Below are positions 1-8,747 of a stretch of DNA of 64,000 bases, piece by piece. Within the stretch, counting starts at the first letter, position 1; every line of letters starts with the position of its first letter. The position numbers and the translations under genes were made by a program. Where the stretch lies: the NCBI RefSeq assembly GCF_002797935.1, contig NZ_PGER01000001.1, forward strand, positions 3,968,001-4,032,000. The letters run 5' to 3'. This DNA comes from Flavobacterium sp. 1. GTDB lineage: Bacteria; Bacteroidota; Bacteroidia; Flavobacteriales; Flavobacteriaceae. The notes below the pieces were generated by a model. The model had not been told where the DNA came from, did no database searches, and saw only the letters and a list, made by a program, of their open reading frames with translations.

Positions 1-2
1 CT

Positions 3-866
3 GTAAAAACAGCTGAAAATTTATTTTTGAAAAAACTTTTTTTAGACACCGCAAAAACATCAAAAACAATTGGCAACTCCAATGCCATAACGTTTTGGAT
101 CAAAAAAAACAGTTTACTCAAGGAAGATGGAATTCTGAACCTGACTTTGAAAGACAACGAAATAACGGTTGACGGGCAACTGCATTTCAAATCTAAGTTT
201 CAAAAAGAATGGCAATTCACTCAAAATCCAAATGCATTACTCTCTATTGGATTTGATTTTGAAATGATTCGCAATCAAAAATTCATTACTGAAAATGCAA
301 CCAAAATCAGCAAAATCATTGGTTTTGATTTTGATTCTATTTTGACCCAAAACCCAAGCAAAACTGAATTGTTGCTAAACAAAATAATAGAGAAGAAAGA
401 CTCGGCCACCAGTTATGACTATGACGATGACTTTAATCCCATAAAAAAAATGGTAGTTCATACAAATCGTGAACCTTCTTTTTATTTCTCAATGCAGACT
501 GCAAATCCTAAAAAGATTTTTGATTACCTAAAAAGCCAAAATATCATTGACGATCAAAGTCTTTTTGTCAATTTTCCTTTGGCACAAACAAAAGCATTAG
601 TCAAGAATAATTCTTTTAAACTGGAAGCTAATGCGTTAAAAAATCCACTTCAGCACTCTGTTTCAAAAATTGGCTATTTACAAGCACATTTAGACCAACT
701 CCAGCCGAAAGATTGGCGTTTTATCATTGCTAAAAACAAAAATTTAGGTTTTTTAAAATCTTTTGAAACCGTAGAAATTGATCTTTCAAAAGAAAATAAC
801 TTAGCACGTTTTAAAGCAAGCTTGAAAACAAAAGATAGAAAAAGCCTAAGTGCCATTTTTGAATAG
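3..866 (+). CDS. Hypothetical protein, 5' end outside the window
   Basis: The reading frame is open from the first bases of the window to the stop at 864-866. A TTG at 27 could serve as a start, but codons upstream of it (reading V-K-T-A-E-N-L-F) look equally coding, so I treat the gene as truncated by the window edge. About 287 residues are visible. The protein is rich in Lys, Asn and Phe, with no membrane segment and no motif I recognise. It has an acidic stretch (DYDDDF) near the middle. It could be a surface or periplasmic protein whose signal peptide lies upstream. Function unknown. Confidence 0.6.
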   Translation, partial: VKTAENLFLKKLFLDTAKTSKTIGNSNAITFWIKKNSLLKEDGILNLTLKDNEITVDGQLHFKSKFQKEWQFTQNPNALLSIGFDFEMIRNQKFITENATKISKIIGFDFDSILTQNPSKTELLLNKIIEKKDSATSYDYDDDFNPIKKMVVHTNREPSFYFSMQTANPKKIFDYLKSQNIIDDQSLFVNFPLAQTKALVKNNSFKLEANALKNPLQHSVSKIGYLQAHLDQLQPKDWRFIIAKNKNLGFLKSFETVEIDLSKENNLARFKASLKTKDRKSLSAIFE

Positions 867-1017
867 GGCAAACTTAACTTTCTTTCGCTGAAAACTCATA
901 TTTGCTAAATACCTGCAAATTATGTAACTATTAAACATAAAATTGTAATGTGTATTCTAAAATATTAAATTCAGCCATTTTTATTAAAAAAACATAAATA
1001 AAACTATAATAAAATCA

Positions 1018-1025
1018 TATTTTTG
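1018..1025 (+). promoter_or_regulatory. Bacteroidetes -7 box
   Basis: TATTTTTG fits the TAnnTTTG -7 consensus and lies 21 bases before the ATG of the outer-membrane barrel gene. I see no clear -33 TTG at the expected distance. Confidence 0.6.
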
Positions 1026-1046
1026 CGTTGTATCTAAAAAAAAATT

Positions 1047-1565
1047 ATGAAAAAGTTTATTCTAATTATTGCATTTGGTTTTATATCAAATGGTGTATTT
1101 GCTCAAAGTCCGCTTGAAGAAGGTGGGGTACAATTAAATGCTGGTCTAGGAATTTCAGGCTGGGGAGTTCCAGTTTATTTTGGACTTGATTATGGAATTG
1201 CTAAGGATTTCACCCTTGGAGGCCAATTGTCATTTCAAACAGATAATGACCCATACCGTTATAGCGGCTATGATTACCACTATAATTCATCAGCAATTGG
1301 AATTGGCGCTAATGGAAATTATCATTTCAATAGAATTCTGCATATTCCAAGCAAATTTGACTTCTATGCTGGAGCAAGTCTTACGTATTACATCTGGAAT
1401 TATGATGATTACAATGGAAATCCACATCCTGACAACGATTCTTTAGGTCTTGGATTACAAGCAGGCGGACGTTATTTCTTTACCGATAACTTTGGTATCA
1501 ATTTAGAACTGGGAGGAAACACTGGAACCAGCGGTGCAAAATTTGGAGTTACTTTCAAATTATAA
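1047..1565 (+). CDS. Outer-membrane beta-barrel protein
   Basis: A 172-residue protein with a classic signal peptide (MKKFILIIAFGFISNGVFAQ, cleavage expected at A-Q). The mature part alternates Gly/aromatic and polar residues in short strands and ends in the barrel-like terminus GVTFKL. The spacing suggests about eight strands, as in small OmpX/OmpW-type barrels. The central Tyr/Asp-rich loops probably face outward. The gene stands alone, with its own -7 box upstream and a hairpin terminator downstream. No ligand or partner can be inferred. It could equally be annotated as a porin-family protein. Confidence 0.75.
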   Translation: MKKFILIIAFGFISNGVFAQSPLEEGGVQLNAGLGISGWGVPVYFGLDYGIAKDFTLGGQLSFQTDNDPYRYSGYDYHYNSSAIGIGANGNYHFNRILHIPSKFDFYAGASLTYYIWNYDDYNGNPHPDNDSLGLGLQAGGRYFFTDNFGINLELGGNTGTSGAKFGVTFKL

Positions 1566-1586
1566 AAACACAATACGATTTATACT

Positions 1587-1620
1587 AAAAAACCATCCGA
1601 GACATCAGATGGTTTTTTTT
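1587..1620 (+). terminator. Rho-independent terminator
   Basis: The stem AACCATC/GATGGTT, with a 10-base loop, is followed by a run of eight T. It lies 22 bases after the barrel gene stop. Confidence 0.8.
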
Positions 1621-1682
1621 ATAATTATTTCTTAAAAAAACTAACGCTAATTGCAAATTTTTTTATCAATTAGATTGGATTA

Positions 1683-1853
1683 TTATATGGTATCCGATTC
1701 GCTGCTATTCTTTTTCTGATTCATTTTTGCAACTAAAGCTTTCAAACGCAATGCTTTTTCTTTTTTCTCTTCTTGAAGTTTAGCCTTTTTTTGATTTAGC
1801 AATTTGGTATGTAAAGCCTTATTTTTAGTGTTTTTTTCAGGTCCTTTTGCCAT
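1683..1853 (-). CDS. Small Lys-rich protein, 56 aa
   Basis: A short frame starting MAKGPEKNTKNKALHTKLLN and ending NSSESDTI. Its middle is a charged helix (KKAKLQEEKKEKALRLKALV) that could form a coiled coil or bind nucleic acid. Lys makes up about a quarter of the residues. A -7 box (TATCTTTG) sits 28 bases upstream of the ATG on the same strand, which supports a real gene. There is no signal peptide or membrane segment. Function unknown; I believe similar small basic proteins occur in other flavobacteria, but I cannot check that here. Confidence 0.6.
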   Translation of the reverse strand: MAKGPEKNTKNKALHTKLLNQKKAKLQEEKKEKALRLKALVAKMNQKKNSSESDTI

Positions 1854-1880
1854 GATTTTTAATCTTAATTAATTGCACTG

Positions 1881-1888
1881 CAAAGATA
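1881..1888 (-). promoter_or_regulatory. -7 box of the small Lys-rich gene
   Basis: Read on the minus strand, TATCTTTG matches TAnnTTTG and is placed correctly for the gene starting at 1853. Confidence 0.6.
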
Positions 1889-1952
1889 ACAAATTGCTAA
1901 TTGTGATTGCTCCGTCCTTCCCAAAAACATAATAAACTGGTACAGAAACGAA

Positions 1953-2059
1953 ATGCCCCGAAGTAGAAATCCTTTTTGTTTTTTCTTTAAAAACAAAAGA
2001 TTGCAACGAATTGCTTCGCCTGTTCGGCTTTCAGCCTCGTGTGCGGAAAACAGCTCCTA
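1953..2059 (+). repeat. Intergenic hairpin repeat, copy A
   Basis: This stretch has the order GCCCCGA, GAAATCC, an A/T hairpin arm pair, AGATTGCAACG, then GCGGAAAACAGCTCCT. The same order, with an identical AGATTGCAACG core, recurs at 61924-62002. Copy A carries about 33 extra bases after the core (centred on 2020-2040). It lies in a non-coding gap before metG and holds no frame. Confidence 0.55.
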
Positions 2060-2091
2060 ATAAAAACCATACAACTCTCGATTCTATTGCT

Positions 2092-2099
2092 TATTTTTG
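2092..2099 (+). promoter_or_regulatory. -7 box of metG
   Basis: TATTTTTG matches TAnnTTTG and ends 19 bases before the metG ATG. Confidence 0.65.
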
Positions 2100-2118
2100 C
2101 ACTCAATAAAATTGAATC

Positions 2119-4185
2119 ATGACACAGAATCCAGAAAGATATACGATTACGGCGGCATTGCCATATACAAACGGGCCAATACACATTGGGCATTTAGCGG
2201 GGGTTTATGTACCTGCTGATATTTATTCGCGTTACCTGCGTTTACAGGGAAGAGACGTTTTGTTTGTTTGCGGAAGCGATGAACATGGAGTAGCTATTTC
2301 GATGAAAGCCAAGAAAGAAGGTATTACGCCACAAGAAGTAATCGACAAATATGACGGAATTATCAGAAAATCGTTCTCTGATTTTGGAATTGCATTTGAT
2401 AATTACTCCAGAACTTCGGCTAAAATTCATCACGATACGGCTCAGGAATTCTTTAAAAAACTATATGATAACGGAGACTTTATCGAAGAAGTAACCGAGC
2501 AACTGTATGATGCCAAAGCAGATCAGTTTTTGGCAGACCGTTTTGTAGTTGGCACATGTCCAAAATGCGGTAATGAAGAAGCTTATGGTGACCAATGCGA
2601 AAAATGCGGTTCTACGTTGAATGCTACAGATTTAATCAACCCAAAATCGACTATTACAGGAGAAACTCCGATTCTTAAAGAAACAAAACACTGGTTTTTA
2701 CCTTTGGATCGTTATTCAGATTTTTTGAGTGAATGGATTTTGGTTGGACACAAAAACGACTGGAAACCGAATGTTTATGGACAAGTAAAATCTTGGATCG
2801 ATGGCGGTTTAGAGCCTCGTGCGGTGACTCGTGACCTCGATTGGGGAATTGATGTTCCGGTTGAAGGCGCCGAAGGAAAAAAATTATATGTATGGTTTGA
2901 TGCGCCAATTGGTTACATTTCGTCCACCAAAGAATGGGCTCAAAGAGAAGGAAAAGACTGGACGCCTTACTGGAAAGACAAAGGAACGAAACTGGTTCAC
3001 TTTATTGGGAAAGACAATATTGTTTTTCACTGTGTAATTTTTCCAGCGATGCTAAAAGCCGAAGGAAGCTATATTTTGCCGGACAATGTTCCTGCAAATG
3101 AATTCTTGAACTTGGAAGGAAATAAATTATCGACTTCTAAAAACTGGGCGGTTTGGCTGCATGAATATTTGGAAGAATTTCCAAATCAGCAGGATGTTTT
3201 GCGTTATGTTTTGACCGCAAATGCTCCTGAAACCAAAGACAATGATTTTACATGGAAAGATTTTCAGTCGAAAAATAATAATGAATTAGCAGACAACTTA
3301 GGGAATTTTGTAAATCGTGTGGTAGTTTTGACTCAAAAATATTATGATGGTTTTGTTCCTCAACCTAATGAACTTAATGAAGTTGATGAACAAACTCTAG
3401 ATGCTATGAAAGCTTATCCAGCGGTGATTGCAAATTCTATAGAAAGATATCGTTTTAGAGAAGCATTGACAGAATTGATGAACTTATCTCGTTTAGGCAA
3501 CAAATATCTAGCGGATGAAGAACCTTGGAAAAAAGTAAAAACTGATCCCGAAAGAGTAAAAACACAGATGTATGTGGCGTTGCAAATCACAGCGGCTCTG
3601 AGTGTTTTAGCAGAACCTTTTTTACCGTTTACTGCATGTAAATTAAAGAGATGTTTAAAATTAGAAAATCAATTTGGCTGGAATAACATAGTAAATTCTA
3701 ATGAATTAATTGCTGTAAATCATCAAATAGAAACTGAAAAAATAGACATCCTATTTGGTAAAATCACAGACGAAGAGATCCAAAAACAAATAGACAAATT
3801 GGAAGCGACTAAAACAGTTAATAATGCCGAAAATAAAAAAGCAGAACCTCAGAAAGATTTGATTCAGTTTGAAAATTTCGCAAAAATGGATATCCGCGTG
3901 GGAACAATCCTTGAAGCTGAAAAAATGCCGAAAGCCAACAAACTTTTGATTCTGAAAGTAGATACTGGAATTGATGTCCGAACAATAGTATCGGGAATTG
4001 CCGAAAGTTTTAAACCCGAAGATATTATTGGAAAACACGTGACTGTTCTAGTGAATTTGGCATCAAGAAACCTTCGTGGCGTAGAGAGCCAAGGAATGAT
4101 ACTGATGACCACAAATGCTGAAGGAAAATTAGTTTTTGTAAATCCGGATACTGATGGTGTTAGGAATGGAGAGACGATAAATTAA
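2119..4185 (+). CDS. metG: Methionine--tRNA ligase
   Basis: Charges tRNA-Met with methionine in the cytoplasm. The class I HIGH signature is present as HIGHL near residue 18. The KMSKS loop appears as KLSTS. Between them is a zinc knuckle with paired CPKC and CEKC motifs. After the anticodon-binding helical domain, the last 110 residues (from [12 protein letters not shown]) form a C-terminal tRNA-binding OB domain of the EMAP/Arc1p type, giving a homodimer-type enzyme of 688 residues, normal for the family. The linker before it (about 600) is Lys/Glu-rich. Single gene with its own promoter. Confidence 0.97.
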   Translation: MTQNPERYTITAALPYTNGPIHIGHLAGVYVPADIYSRYLRLQGRDVLFVCGSDEHGVAISMKAKKEGITPQEVIDKYDGIIRKSFSDFGIAFDNYSRTSAKIHHDTAQEFFKKLYDNGDFIEEVTEQLYDAKADQFLADRFVVGTCPKCGNEEAYGDQCEKCGSTLNATDLINPKSTITGETPILKETKHWFLPLDRYSDFLSEWILVGHKNDWKPNVYGQVKSWIDGGLEPRAVTRDLDWGIDVPVEGAEGKKLYVWFDAPIGYISSTKEWAQREGKDWTPYWKDKGTKLVHFIGKDNIVFHCVIFPAMLKAEGSYILPDNVPANEFLNLEGNKLSTSKNWAVWLHEYLEEFPNQQDVLRYVLTANAPETKDNDFTWKDFQSKNNNELADNLGNFVNRVVVLTQKYYDGFVPQPNELNEVDEQTLDAMKAYPAVIANSIERYRFREALTELMNLSRLGNKYLADEEPWKKVKTDPERVKTQMYVALQITAALSVLAEPFLPFTACKLKRCLKLENQFGWNNIVNSNELIAVNHQIETEKIDILFGKITDEEIQKQIDKLEATKTVNNAENKKAEPQKDLIQFENFAKMDIRVGTILEAEKMPKANKLLILKVDTGIDVRTIVSGIAESFKPEDIIGKHVTVLVNLASRNLRGVESQGMILMTTNAEGKLVFVNPDTDGVRNGETIN

Positions 4186-4193
4186 AAAAATTA

Positions 4194-4238
4194 ACCGCAG
4201 ATTTGCAGATTGATAAAAATAATCAGCGAATCCGCGGT
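4194..4238. repeat. CAGATT-type inverted repeat
   Basis: ACCGCAGATTTGCAGATT at 4194-4211 pairs with the reverse complement of 4221-4238 at 15 of 18 positions. A 17/18 match to the left arm occurs at 35479-35496. It lies between metG and the HAD gene. Confidence 0.55.
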
Positions 4239-4251
4239 AAAGCAAATAATA

Positions 4252-4938
4252 ATGAACCTAAAAGTAATTGCCTTCGATGCCGACGATACCCTTTGGGTAA
4301 ACGAAACCTATTTTGATGAAACCGAGAAGAAATTCTGTGGCTTAATGGAAGACTACCTTTCGCATCAGGGAATTTCGAATGAATTATTTAAAATTCAAAT
4401 TGGCAATCTCAAATTGTACGGCTACGGAATTAAAGGCTATATTCTTTCGATGATAGAAGCGGCAATGAACATTTCGGATAATACGATCCGAGTGGAAGTC
4501 ATTGAAAAAATAATTAAATATGGAAAAGAGTTACTCGAAAAACCCATTGTATTATTAGATGGAGTTGAAGAAACTTTGAAAGCTTTGCATGGCAAATACA
4601 AACTGGTTGTAGCCACCAAAGGCGATTTACTCGATCAGCGCCGTAAATTACACAAATCGGGCTTAGGGCATTATTTTCATCATATCGAAGTGATGTCAGA
4701 CAAACAGGAAACTGATTATTCGGACTTGATTAAGCGTTTGGAGATTAAGCCCGATGAGTTTTTCATGATTGGCAATTCTTTGAAATCAGATGTATTGCCA
4801 GTTTTAGCAATTGGCGGATACGCCGTTCATATACCTTTTCACACTACTTGGGCTCATGAAAAAATTGATCATAAAGTCGAACACAAAAATTTCCACGCAT
4901 TCGAAAAAATAACCGAAATTATGTTATTATTAGCTTAA
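4252..4938 (+). CDS. HAD-family hydrolase
   Basis: A 228-residue haloacid dehalogenase-like phosphatase. Motif I is DADDT near the N-terminus, with the nucleophile Asp first and the acid/base Asp two residues on. Motif II is the Thr in VVATKGD, and motif IV is in GNSLKSD. A helical cap lies between motifs I and II, so it is a subfamily I enzyme resembling YjjG or Gph types. I start at the ATG at 4252, because an upstream in-frame TTG (4210) falls inside a repeat. The substrate is probably a small phosphate ester and cannot be read from the sequence. Confidence 0.85.
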   Translation: MNLKVIAFDADDTLWVNETYFDETEKKFCGLMEDYLSHQGISNELFKIQIGNLKLYGYGIKGYILSMIEAAMNISDNTIRVEVIEKIIKYGKELLEKPIVLLDGVEETLKALHGKYKLVVATKGDLLDQRRKLHKSGLGHYFHHIEVMSDKQETDYSDLIKRLEIKPDEFFMIGNSLKSDVLPVLAIGGYAVHIPFHTTWAHEKIDHKVEHKNFHAFEKITEIMLLLA

Positions 4939-5178
4939 AATGACACGAATGAGCAATAAAATTTGAAATCTACGCATATATATAATACTAAGCTTCAATT
5001 CCTTGTATCAATTTTCTTAGAAATCCGTTACACCTAAAATTCGTTAAAAATCGGCAAAATACTATTAACTTATTTATTATCAGTAATTTATATTAAAAAA
5101 CAACTTGTATCCGATGATAATAATATTCTTTTCTTACACAAATGAGCTTCAAAAATTATAATTTGGCTCTAAATTTTG

Positions 5179-5186
5179 TATTTTTG
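5179..5186 (+). promoter_or_regulatory. -7 box of the OmpA-family gene
   Basis: TATTTTTG fits TAnnTTTG and lies 22 bases before the ATG at 5209. The 270-base gap before it holds nothing else I can identify. Confidence 0.6.
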
Positions 5187-5208
5187 CCCGAATTTTAAAA
5201 TTACAATC

Positions 5209-6477
5209 ATGAAAAAAACAATACTTGCATTAGTTTTTGCTTCAGGTTTGACAACTTTGACCGCACAAACAGAGACAGAACAAAGTAAAGAAAACAACAA
5301 CTTCAACAGATGGTCTATCGAAGTTGGCGGAGGTTTTAACAAACCTGTAAAACCATTGACAAACAAATATTTTACATCTTCACCAAGCCCTTATGTTATT
5401 GATCTTGGAGCAAGATATATGTTTAACAATAAATTTGGTGTGAAAGCTGATTTAGGATATAATCACTTTACAAATAAAAACTCTTCTAAAGATTTTGACA
5501 CTAATTATTATAGAATTGATGTTCAGGGTGTTGCTAACCTTAGCAGAATAATGAACTTTGAAGACTTCACACAAACATTTGGCTTGTTAGCTCATGCTGG
5601 AGTTGGATTAGCGCAAGCTAGTTTTGACAATGCAACCTCTAATGATCTAATGGCTAATATTATTGCTGGTGTAACAGCTCAAATTAAATTATCAAACAGA
5701 ATTACCTTAACAGGAGATTTCTCAACTATTATTAATACAAAACAAAGCTATGCTTTTGACGGATACAGTGCAAATGGATCAGGCACATCCTCAGGACTAT
5801 TATTAAACGGGACTATTGGTTTATCATATTCTTTAGGCAGATATCAAAAACATGCTGACTGGTATGTACAACCAATTGTTGATGTAAATGAATTTGTTGC
5901 ATTAAGCAAAAAGGTAGCTGACATAGAAAGCACAATGCAGGATGCTGATAAAGATGGTGTTCCTGATTATCTAGACCAAGAACCTAATACTATTGCTGGA
6001 ATAATGGTTAACACAAAAGGACAATCTATTGACGTTAACAGAAATAACATTCCTGATGAATTAGAAAGTTATTTACAAAAAACTTATGGAGATAATTCTG
6101 AAAGTACAGTTATTGCAAAAAATAATGAATCAATTAAGAGGTTAATTAACTCTGGTTATATTTGTGCATATTTCGATTACAATTCAACTACGGCTTCAAA
6201 TGATTCAACAGACTGGATTAATTTTGTTCTTACTTACCTAAGAAACAATCCTTCTGCTACAGTTGATGTTGTTGGTCATGCTGATGAATTAGGAAAAACA
6301 GCTTACAACGACAAACTATCTACTGCTAGAGCAAACACAATAAAAGATATTTTAGTAAAGTCTAAAATAGACGCATCAAGAGTAAATGTTGTTTCTGGCG
6401 GAGAAGACACTTCAGTTGATAAAACATCTGACGGAGCAAGAAAATTAGTTAGAAAAGTTACTTTTACAATAAAATAA
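5209..6477 (+). CDS. OmpA-family outer-membrane protein
   Basis: A 422-residue protein with signal peptide MKKTILALVFASGLTTLTAQ. Residues 30-220 resemble a beta-barrel (YMFNNKFGVKADLGYN, TFGLLAHAGVG, LTGDFSTI). Around residue 244 there is a thrombospondin type-3-like calcium repeat (DADKDGVPDYLDQ). The last 110 residues form an OmpA C-terminal peptidoglycan-binding domain (VDVVGHADELG, LSTARANTIKDIL). It should anchor the outer membrane to the cell wall. The start is the ATG that begins the signal peptide. Such proteins are abundant major surface components in flavobacteria. Strong terminator downstream. Confidence 0.9.
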   Translation: MKKTILALVFASGLTTLTAQTETEQSKENNNFNRWSIEVGGGFNKPVKPLTNKYFTSSPSPYVIDLGARYMFNNKFGVKADLGYNHFTNKNSSKDFDTNYYRIDVQGVANLSRIMNFEDFTQTFGLLAHAGVGLAQASFDNATSNDLMANIIAGVTAQIKLSNRITLTGDFSTIINTKQSYAFDGYSANGSGTSSGLLLNGTIGLSYSLGRYQKHADWYVQPIVDVNEFVALSKKVADIESTMQDADKDGVPDYLDQEPNTIAGIMVNTKGQSIDVNRNNIPDELESYLQKTYGDNSESTVIAKNNESIKRLINSGYICAYFDYNSTTASNDSTDWINFVLTYLRNNPSATVDVVGHADELGKTAYNDKLSTARANTIKDILVKSKIDASRVNVVSGGEDTSVDKTSDGARKLVRKVTFTIK

Positions 6478-6499
6478 ACTTCTTTTTATACCTTTCAAA

Positions 6500-6536
6500 A
6501 AGCCCTAAAATAAAATTATTTTAGGGCTTTTTTTTG
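6500..6536 (+). terminator. Rho-independent terminator
   Basis: The perfect stem AGCCCTAAAATAA/TTATTTTAGGGCT is followed by a T tract, 23 bases past the OmpA-family gene. Confidence 0.9.
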
Positions 6537-6640
6537 CTTTATAGCCTAAAAAATATTTAATACATTGCCTGTTTACAACGAATTATTTTCACACCCGCGC
6601 TTACAAAATCCACAGCCAAGAAAGATTAAAAGAAAAACTG

Positions 6641-6648
6641 TATTTTTG
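6641..6648 (+). promoter_or_regulatory. -7 box giving a very short leader
   Basis: TATTTTTG matches TAnnTTTG and ends only 16 bases before the TTG start at 6665. This supports that TTG as the true start, since the next in-frame ATG lies 64 bases further on and would cost conserved residues. Confidence 0.6.
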
Positions 6649-6664
6649 TAAAAAAAATAGCATT

Positions 6665-7294
6665 TTGAAAAAGCTTTTAGACTTAGACAGTTGGAATCGA
6701 AAAGAACATTTTCTATTCTTTAAACAAATGCAGGAACCTTTTTTTGGGGTAACCGTAACCATAGATTGTACCAAAGCGTACGAAACATCCAAAACACTCA
6801 ACACTTCCTTTTTTATTTATTATCTGCACAAAACCTTGACGGCTGTAAATGCTTTTGAAAATTTCAAATATCGTATTGAGAACACCCACATTTACGTTCA
6901 CGACCGAATCGATGGCTCAGCAACTATAAGCCGCAGTGATGGCACTTTTGGTTTTTCACTGATTGAATACCATCCTGATTATTCTATTTTTGAACAAAAA
7001 GCAAAGACCGAAATTGAACGTATACAAACCACCACAGGATTATTTACCAGGGAATTTAAAGATGATAATGTCATTCACTTTTCGGCAATACCATGGCTGA
7101 ATTTCACCTCGCTTTCGCATGCGCGCAACATGACGTTTCCTGACAGCAGTCCCAAAATTTCCTTTGGTAAAATGATAATTTCCAAAAAAGGAAAAAGAAA
7201 AATGCCTATGTCAATACACGTTCATCACGGGTTGATGGACGCCATGCACGTAGGGCAAATGGCAGATTATTTTCAAGCCATAATGAATCTATAA
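6665..7294 (+). CDS. Chloramphenicol acetyltransferase-like protein
   Basis: A 209-residue CoA-dependent acetyltransferase of the classical CatA fold, which forms trimers in the cytoplasm. The N-terminus has the family pattern W-N-R-x-E-H-F-x-F-F. The catalytic motif HHxxxDG appears near residue 186 as HHGLMDAMH, so the catalytic His is kept but the Gly after Asp is Ala. The TTG start is supported by the -7 box just upstream and by alignment of the N-terminus with the family. It may acetylate chloramphenicol or another hydroxyl substrate; the motif change makes resistance uncertain. The next gene follows after 16 bases. Confidence 0.85.
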   Translation: MKKLLDLDSWNRKEHFLFFKQMQEPFFGVTVTIDCTKAYETSKTLNTSFFIYYLHKTLTAVNAFENFKYRIENTHIYVHDRIDGSATISRSDGTFGFSLIEYHPDYSIFEQKAKTEIERIQTTTGLFTREFKDDNVIHFSAIPWLNFTSLSHARNMTFPDSSPKISFGKMIISKKGKRKMPMSIHVHHGLMDAMHVGQMADYFQAIMNL

Positions 7295-7310
7295 ATTGAA
7301 TTGAAAAAAC

Positions 7311-8702
7311 ATGAAAAAACTCCTCCTTTTTTTGACTATAATTCAATGCAGTTTTCTTTTTAGCCAGACCGTTTTGGCAACTTTTCCATTGGAACTAAAA
7401 AAATCCAAAGAATATAAACAAATCGTCAATGCCGAAAATACTGTCACTCACGATATATTTGTATTTGCTTCCGATAAAGAAAGCCTCACGATTCTAAAAT
7501 ACAACAGTGCTTTATTCCTAACCAATCATTATACTTTTGCAAGACCAGATACCAGCTACAAATTATTAACGGGATATAGTTTTAATGAGCAAGGGAATCC
7601 AACTATTTATTGGTCAAGCCTGGATTTGAAAAATATACAGGCCATACGATATGAATTAAACACGAATACTACCGTCATTTTCAATTATTACAATTCGTTT
7701 TCCCAGCAGTCTATTGTTACTCCTTTTCAAGAAAACAACACTTTTTATATCCTAACGCAAAAAGATTCTGAAGAGAAATTAGTTCTATACAGCTTCAAAA
7801 ATGGACAAAAAGAACAAAAAACAGTCGATTTTAGTTCTTTTAAATTCAAAAACAGCAGAAATCAGCCTTTAACATTCAGTCAAATTCTGGAAGCTTGTCC
7901 TATTGAAAAAATAGAGACCAATCAGTTCAATCCATTATTCAAAGGCACAAAAAAAACAAAACTATACATTCTCAAAAACCGATTGCTTCTCACTTTAGAC
8001 CATAACGACAATGAGACGCAGACTTTTGAAATTGATCTTGCAACTTTAGATATTCAGGAAAAAATCTTCCCGAAAACTGCAACAAAAAATTACGTCTGTC
8101 TGTCCAATTCTTATTATCATGAAAGTAAAATATACCAATTTAAAGTTAATGCCGATGAATTGCTGTTTGAGATAAAGGATTATAAAACAGCAGATAACAT
8201 CAAAAGCATTCTGGTTTCAAAAACCGATACAATACCCTTTAAAAGCTCTCCTTTGTGGCTGCAGTTTGAAGGACAAAAACCAAAAGAATTTAAAAACACA
8301 GCCAAATTTTTAAATCAGTTAGTGCATTTAGAAGTAGGCTTGGCGGTTTACAAAACTTCTAATTCCATATTGATTACATTTGGAGGTACGGGCAACATCC
8401 AATTTACAGACTTTATCAATTCATTATCCGACAGTAATCTTTTTAATAATGATTTAATGTATCGTGACATACCAACAACCGTTTATTTCGAGAGCATATT
8501 TGATAAAAAGTTAGACCGTACAAAGAAAGATGAGGATCCCTTAGCAATTGATTTCATATCACGTTTTCAGCAGGAACATCCCGAAGTGTCTATTCCTAGC
8601 ATTATCCGCTACAAAAACTATTATATAATGGGATATTACGATGCATACGCCAAACAATATACGATGCGCAAGTTTATTGACGGATTTGAGCGTGATTTTT
8701 AG
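7311..8702 (+). CDS. Secreted protein of unknown function
   Basis: A 463-residue protein with signal peptide MKKLLLFLTIIQCSFLFSQ, so it is exported to the periplasm or surface. The body contains many short beta-like segments with alternating hydrophobic and polar residues, possibly a propeller or repeated sandwich fold. There is no Cys-based lipobox and no C-terminal T9SS sorting domain. It starts 16 bases after the acetyltransferase gene and is probably co-transcribed, although the two have no obvious shared role. I do not recognise the family. Confidence 0.6.
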   Translation: MKKLLLFLTIIQCSFLFSQTVLATFPLELKKSKEYKQIVNAENTVTHDIFVFASDKESLTILKYNSALFLTNHYTFARPDTSYKLLTGYSFNEQGNPTIYWSSLDLKNIQAIRYELNTNTTVIFNYYNSFSQQSIVTPFQENNTFYILTQKDSEEKLVLYSFKNGQKEQKTVDFSSFKFKNSRNQPLTFSQILEACPIEKIETNQFNPLFKGTKKTKLYILKNRLLLTLDHNDNETQTFEIDLATLDIQEKIFPKTATKNYVCLSNSYYHESKIYQFKVNADELLFEIKDYKTADNIKSILVSKTDTIPFKSSPLWLQFEGQKPKEFKNTAKFLNQLVHLEVGLAVYKTSNSILITFGGTGNIQFTDFINSLSDSNLFNNDLMYRDIPTTVYFESIFDKKLDRTKKDEDPLAIDFISRFQQEHPEVSIPSIIRYKNYYIMGYYDAYAKQYTMRKFIDGFERDF

Positions 8703-8747
8703 ATCAAATCCAATCAATAATCATTAAATCACAATTGGGAAGAATAA

